Shown here: positions 60,818-64,000 of the stretch, one piece after another
Position numbering within the stretch: the stretch's first letter is position 1
Layout of the letters: every line of letters begins with the position of its first letter
DNA from: Paenibacillus sp. JJ-223
Lineage (GTDB): Bacteria > Bacillota > Bacilli > Paenibacillales > Paenibacillaceae
NCBI RefSeq assembly: GCF_927798175.1
Contig: NZ_CAKMMP010000003.1
Coordinates: 310,001 to 374,000, forward strand
DNA: 64,000 nucleotides
Direction: 5' to 3'
Notes under the pieces: generated by a model
What the model was told of the DNA's origin: nothing
What the model saw: only the letters and a program-made list of their open reading frames with translations
Databases searched by the model: none
Made by a program: the position numbers and the translations under genes

Positions 60818-61663
60818 ATGTGGGGCGTCATCTACGTGCTTCCGTGGCTGGTCGGATTTGTTTTGTTTTTCTTTATCCCGCTGCTGGCGTCTCTGCGTTA
60901 CAGCATGAGTGCGATTCAGGCCAATGCGGAAGGCATTGCCATTCAATTCACTGGTGTCGCCAACTATATTCAGGCACTCACCGTCAATACAAGCTTTAAC
61001 CGCGCGCTGATCGAGTCCGTTACCGATGTGCTCGTCAATGTGCCTCTCATCGTCATATTCAGCCTGTTTCTCGCCGTCATCCTGAACCAGAAGTTCAGAG
61101 GCCGGGCCGTGGCACGCTCCATCTTTTTCCTGCCCGTTATTCTGGCTTCGGGAGTCATCATGTCGCTGGAGAGCACCAGCTTGATTGATGCCGTTAATCA
61201 AAACAGCACCGGCGGAAGCGCACTAGGTACATTTGAGCTGGAATATCTGATGCTGGATGCCGGGGTAAGCGAATGGATCGTGACGTATCTGAGCAGTGCC
61301 GTCGATCGGATCTATCAGATTGTCAGCCAGTCAGGCGTGCAAATTTTGATCTTTTTGGCAGGCATTCAGACGATCTCGCCTCAGCTCTACGAGGCATCCA
61401 AAATGGAGGGGGCCACCGGATACGAAGCCTTCTGGAAAATTACGTTCCCGATGGTCAGCCCGCTGATCTTTGTCAACGCCATCTATACGATTATCGACTC
61501 ATTCGCCAATAATGCCATGACTGAACTGATCCGGGATACCGGATTCGTGAAGTTCGACTTCGGTCTAAGCTCTGCTATGGCATGGGTGTATTTCCTGGCC
61601 ATTGCCATCATTCTCGTGATTGTATCCATCATTTTCTCGAAACGAGTCTTCTATCAAGATTAG
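60818..61663 (+). CDS. Sugar ABC transporter permease (LplB/MalF-like)
   Basis: A permease with six membrane helices; the EAA loop is LYEASKMEGATGYEAFWKIT near residue 188-208 of the ATG-started form. ATG 60818 has no ribosome site and would begin almost inside helix 1 (MWGVIYVLPWLVGF). The same frame is open upstream to CTG 60761, which overlaps the DUF5696 stop as CTGA, has GGTGGTGAG before it and adds a basic cytoplasmic tail (KTLLKWKWGSRTYAQQKA) as in related permeases. CTG is probably the true start. It forms a pair with the next gene. Confidence 0.92.
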   Translation: MWGVIYVLPWLVGFVLFFFIPLLASLRYSMSAIQANAEGIAIQFTGVANYIQALTVNTSFNRALIESVTDVLVNVPLIVIFSLFLAVILNQKFRGRAVARSIFFLPVILASGVIMSLESTSLIDAVNQNSTGGSALGTFELEYLMLDAGVSEWIVTYLSSAVDRIYQIVSQSGVQILIFLAGIQTISPQLYEASKMEGATGYEAFWKITFPMVSPLIFVNAIYTIIDSFANNAMTELIRDTGFVKFDFGLSSAMAWVYFLAIAIILVIVSIIFSKRVFYQD

Positions 61664-61680
61664 AAAGGAGGACGTTCAGC

Positions 61681-62625
61681 GTGACCACTTCACGATTATT
61701 ATCGCTGGAACATTGGAAAGGCTGGCTCTGGTCTGTCATTCGGTTCGTACTGATTACCGGACTTTCCTTTGTTATCCTCTTCCCGATATTCCAGAAAATC
61801 TCTACGTCCATCAAAGACAAGGGTGATCTGTATTCCGCGGTGGTGGTATGGATTCCCCAAAATTTCTCGCTGGATAACTTCCAGCAGGCCATTCGGGTGA
61901 TGGATTACTGGGCGACGCTGTTCAATACCTTCGCGCTGTCAGCTACGACAACGCTCTTGACGACAGCGTCCTGTGCTCTTGCCGGATATGGTTTCGCACG
62001 ATTGAAGTTCAAGGGGAGCAACTTGCTGTTCGCGGGCGTCATTCTCACGATTCTCGTTCCGCCAACGACCATCCTGATTCCGGTGTATCTGAATCTGAAA
62101 AGCTTTGACCTGATGGGCCTGATGACACTTATTGCCGGCAAACCGGTGAATCTGCTGAACACCTACTGGCCGTTCATTCTGACCGCCATTACGGCCAATT
62201 CGCTTAAAGCCGGATTGTATATTTTCATCTTCCGGCAGTTCTTCCGCGGCATCCCGAAGGAAGTGGAGGAGGCTGCCTACGTGGACGGTGCAGGCATCGG
62301 GCGAACCTTTGCCCGAATCATGCTGCCGAATGCGATTCCGTCCATGGTGACCGTGATGCTGTTTTCCTTTGTATGGCAGTGGAATGACAGTTTCTACACG
62401 ACCACGTATCTGACATCAAGCAAAGTCATGTCGACCCAACTGTCATCGCTTCCATACAATCTGGCGCAGCAAGTGAGTGATGGAGCCTCCAAGGCAGACC
62501 CTTTCTATCTCAGCATGATCCAGGATACGGGGATATTGCTTGCCATTCTGCCTTTGATCGTCATCTATCTGTTCGTGCAGCGTTATTTCGTGGAAAGTGT
62601 GGAACGTACGGGGATCGTTGGCTAA
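61681..62625 (+). CDS. Carbohydrate ABC transporter permease (MalG-like)
   Basis: A 314-residue permease with six helices; the EAA loop is VEEAAYVDGAGIGRTFARIM at about 195-215, after FRQFFRGIPKE. GTG 61681 with AAAGGAGG is preferred to an ATG inside the previous gene (61582). It follows the first permease by 17 bases. This second permease pair has no dedicated receptor next to it; the lipoprotein at 49854 is the best candidate within the array. Confidence 0.93.
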   Translation: MTTSRLLSLEHWKGWLWSVIRFVLITGLSFVILFPIFQKISTSIKDKGDLYSAVVVWIPQNFSLDNFQQAIRVMDYWATLFNTFALSATTTLLTTASCALAGYGFARLKFKGSNLLFAGVILTILVPPTTILIPVYLNLKSFDLMGLMTLIAGKPVNLLNTYWPFILTAITANSLKAGLYIFIFRQFFRGIPKEVEEAAYVDGAGIGRTFARIMLPNAIPSMVTVMLFSFVWQWNDSFYTTTYLTSSKVMSTQLSSLPYNLAQQVSDGASKADPFYLSMIQDTGILLAILPLIVIYLFVQRYFVESVERTGIVG

Positions 62626-62815
62626 CGTTTGGCCGGTACAGTAAAACTGGAGACTTAAAAATAAACCGTGGAAGGAGGGAAATTCATGCAGCTGCACGGA
62701 TGGAACGGGGTGCGGGAGCGGGCACCAACGGATATGAACGGCTCGTGAAAGCTGTGCTTGAATTCAACACATATCGAATAAGGGAAAGCCATCGATCATG
62801 AGAGGAGGATCCAAA
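62626..62815 (+). other. Intergenic region with a candidate 20-codon ORF
   Basis: Upstream of the GH5 gene. GAAGGAGGGA (62671-62680) precedes an ATG at 62686 that opens a 20-codon frame ending at TGA 62746-62748 (starts MQLHGWNGV). The product is not recognised; it could be a leader peptide, a remnant, or chance. AGAGGAGGAT (62801-62810) is the GH5 ribosome site. No terminator is seen between the permease and GH5, so read-through is possible. Confidence 0.35.
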
Positions 62816-64000
62816 GTGAAGAAGATGTGGATGTCTTGTAAACTTTTACTCGTTATGGCTTTACTGATCACGATTGCTCCATGGGGAGGCGGCAGTGCCG
62901 AGGCATGGGTGGGCATGCCTATGGGCAAGCTTCACGTCAGCGGCAAACATCTGGTGAACAGCAACAATCAGCCTGTGCTTCTGAACGGCTGGCATCAACC
63001 GTCTGGTGCCTATTGGACGTATCAGGACAGCAATTACTATCTTAATCTGCACGGCAACAACCGTCATGCGGCTACACTGGCCTACCTGAAAGACATTACC
63101 GATACGTTTGCGGACACAAGTCCGAAATACGGCAGCAATCATGGCTGGAATATGAATCAGGTTCGTCTGTTCATTGATCGTCAGGACATGGGTGATGTGG
63201 CGGCGGGTACATACAATTTTGCCGGTGTGCAGACCGTTACGCAGAACGTCATTATTCCGTATATTCAGTATGCCAAGACAAAAGGTGTATACGTTGTCCT
63301 GGGTCTTGACTTCACGTTGAAGGATGATCAGGCAACGACCGCTGCCAATCTGCAAAAGTTCAATCAAATCTGGGGTTATCTCGCTTCCCGTCCAGAGATT
63401 AAAAGTGCGGACAATGTCCACTTCGAGCTGATTAACGAGCCGGTGAAGTCATACGCCAATGGACATTGGGGCGGCTACAACGGGGAAAACGACTTTGTCG
63501 ATCACTGGAATGATCTGCGTAACTTTCAGAATTCCATCATCTCGACGATTCGCAGCCAAGGCGCGGACAATGTGATCTGGGCGGCAGGTCTGGGCTACAA
63601 CCAATTCTATAGTCTGACGGCAAGCCATCCTTTGACTGACCCGCTGAACAACTACGGATATGCCGTGCACTGGTATCCTGGTTACGGCGCATATGATAAC
63701 TTTTCGATCTTGCAGGATCAATGGAATACGAACGTCAAGGCGGCCGCAGACAAATATCCGATCAACATTACCGAAGTAACCTGGTTTAAGAATAAACCCG
63801 GCGACTCAGCATACTGGAACTTGTTTAATGGCAGCAACGAAGGTTTCGGCACCAATACGAAAACGATCTTCAATGCGGCAGGTAATGTCAGCATCGCTGC
63901 CCATATGAACGGCTTCATTCTGGAGCCGGGTCAACGCAGCTCTTTTGCTGACCCTACGGCAGGACTGAAATGGGATGGGGATGCTTCGCGGAGCGCGATG
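62816..64000 (+). CDS. Secreted GH5 glycoside hydrolase (cellulase family), cut by the right edge
   Basis: 395 codons are visible and the frame is still open at 64000. GTG start with GAGGAGG; signal peptide about residues 1-31 (ending GSAEA). The catalytic acid/base is Glu208 in HFELINEPV and the nucleophile Glu320 in NITEVTWF; RLFIDRQD, LGLDFTLKD and AVHWYPGYG are further barrel strands. This is the GH5 pattern of endo-beta-glycanases; the subfamily and substrate (beta-glucan, mannan or xylan) cannot be told from this part, and downstream modules may be missing. Its place behind the uptake array suggests it releases the oligosaccharides that array imports. Confidence 0.92.
   Translation, partial: MKKMWMSCKLLLVMALLITIAPWGGGSAEAWVGMPMGKLHVSGKHLVNSNNQPVLLNGWHQPSGAYWTYQDSNYYLNLHGNNRHAATLAYLKDITDTFADTSPKYGSNHGWNMNQVRLFIDRQDMGDVAAGTYNFAGVQTVTQNVIIPYIQYAKTKGVYVVLGLDFTLKDDQATTAANLQKFNQIWGYLASRPEIKSADNVHFELINEPVKSYANGHWGGYNGENDFVDHWNDLRNFQNSIISTIRSQGADNVIWAAGLGYNQFYSLTASHPLTDPLNNYGYAVHWYPGYGAYDNFSILQDQWNTNVKAAADKYPINITEVTWFKNKPGDSAYWNLFNGSNEGFGTNTKTIFNAAGNVSIAAHMNGFILEPGQRSSFADPTAGLKWDGDASRSAM

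Overview
The window looks like a chromosomal segment of a Paenibacillus-type organism (low-GC, Gram-positive, spore-forming, polysaccharide-degrading). Support: strong Shine-Dalgarno sequences in front of many GTG and TTG starts, DivIVA and SpoVB-type proteins, a class F sortase, S-layer homology domains, YesM/YesN two-component pairs beside carbohydrate ABC importers, and secreted GH5, GH11 and GH16 enzymes. No rRNA or tRNA gene, CRISPR array, intact insertion sequence or prophage was recognised.

Layout. 0-12.5 kb is a mosaic of small housekeeping and stress units: a cation efflux protein divergent from a CzcO-like flavoprotein with an ArsR/CzrA-like inverted repeat between them; a Crp/Fnr regulator with a darcynin-like gene; a DivIVA-domain protein; a Bcr/CflA exporter; a GNAT acetyltransferase; a zinc-finger miniprotein; a Fur-boxed iron-siderophore binding lipoprotein; a SpoVB-like flippase; and a three-gene unit of a small His/Lys-rich secreted protein ending in LPKSG plus six residues, a class F sortase and an amidase-domain protein. 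12.6-21.8 kb holds the most unusual part: five tightly packed minus-strand genes for large, mostly beta-rich proteins without signal peptides, membrane segments or a named function (one resembles DUF6603), closed by a perfect 19-bp terminator stem. 22.0-23.6 kb is an Lsa-type ABC-F antibiotic resistance gene with a possible attenuator leader.

23.9-62.8 kb is a carbohydrate-degradation region. It starts with an intracellular esterase, a GH11 xylanase, a SUMF1-like lipoprotein and a GH16 lichenase, with catabolite-repression (cre) sites. Next comes a first importer (solute-binding lipoprotein and two permeases) whose genes are split by a divergent YesM/YesN pair, followed by a cell-wall-bound multidomain GH16 beta-1,3-glucanase. 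A GDP-mannose/glycosyltransferase pair and an AraC regulator interrupt. A second YesM/YesN pair follows an atypical solute-binding protein with no lipobox cysteine. An AraC regulator with a degenerate receiver domain faces the start of a ~13-kb co-directional array: a binding lipoprotein, a membrane-anchored binding protein fused to carbohydrate-binding-like domains, two permease pairs, an NHL-repeat protein, a YIP1-family membrane protein, a DUF5696 lipoprotein, and a GH5 glycanase that runs off the right edge.

Together the right two thirds describes sensing (membrane kinases), extracellular cleavage of xylan, mixed-linkage and beta-1,3-glucans, and uptake of the oligosaccharides. No ABC ATPase for the importers is encoded here; they presumably use a shared MsmX-type ATPase from elsewhere, as is known for this transporter class.
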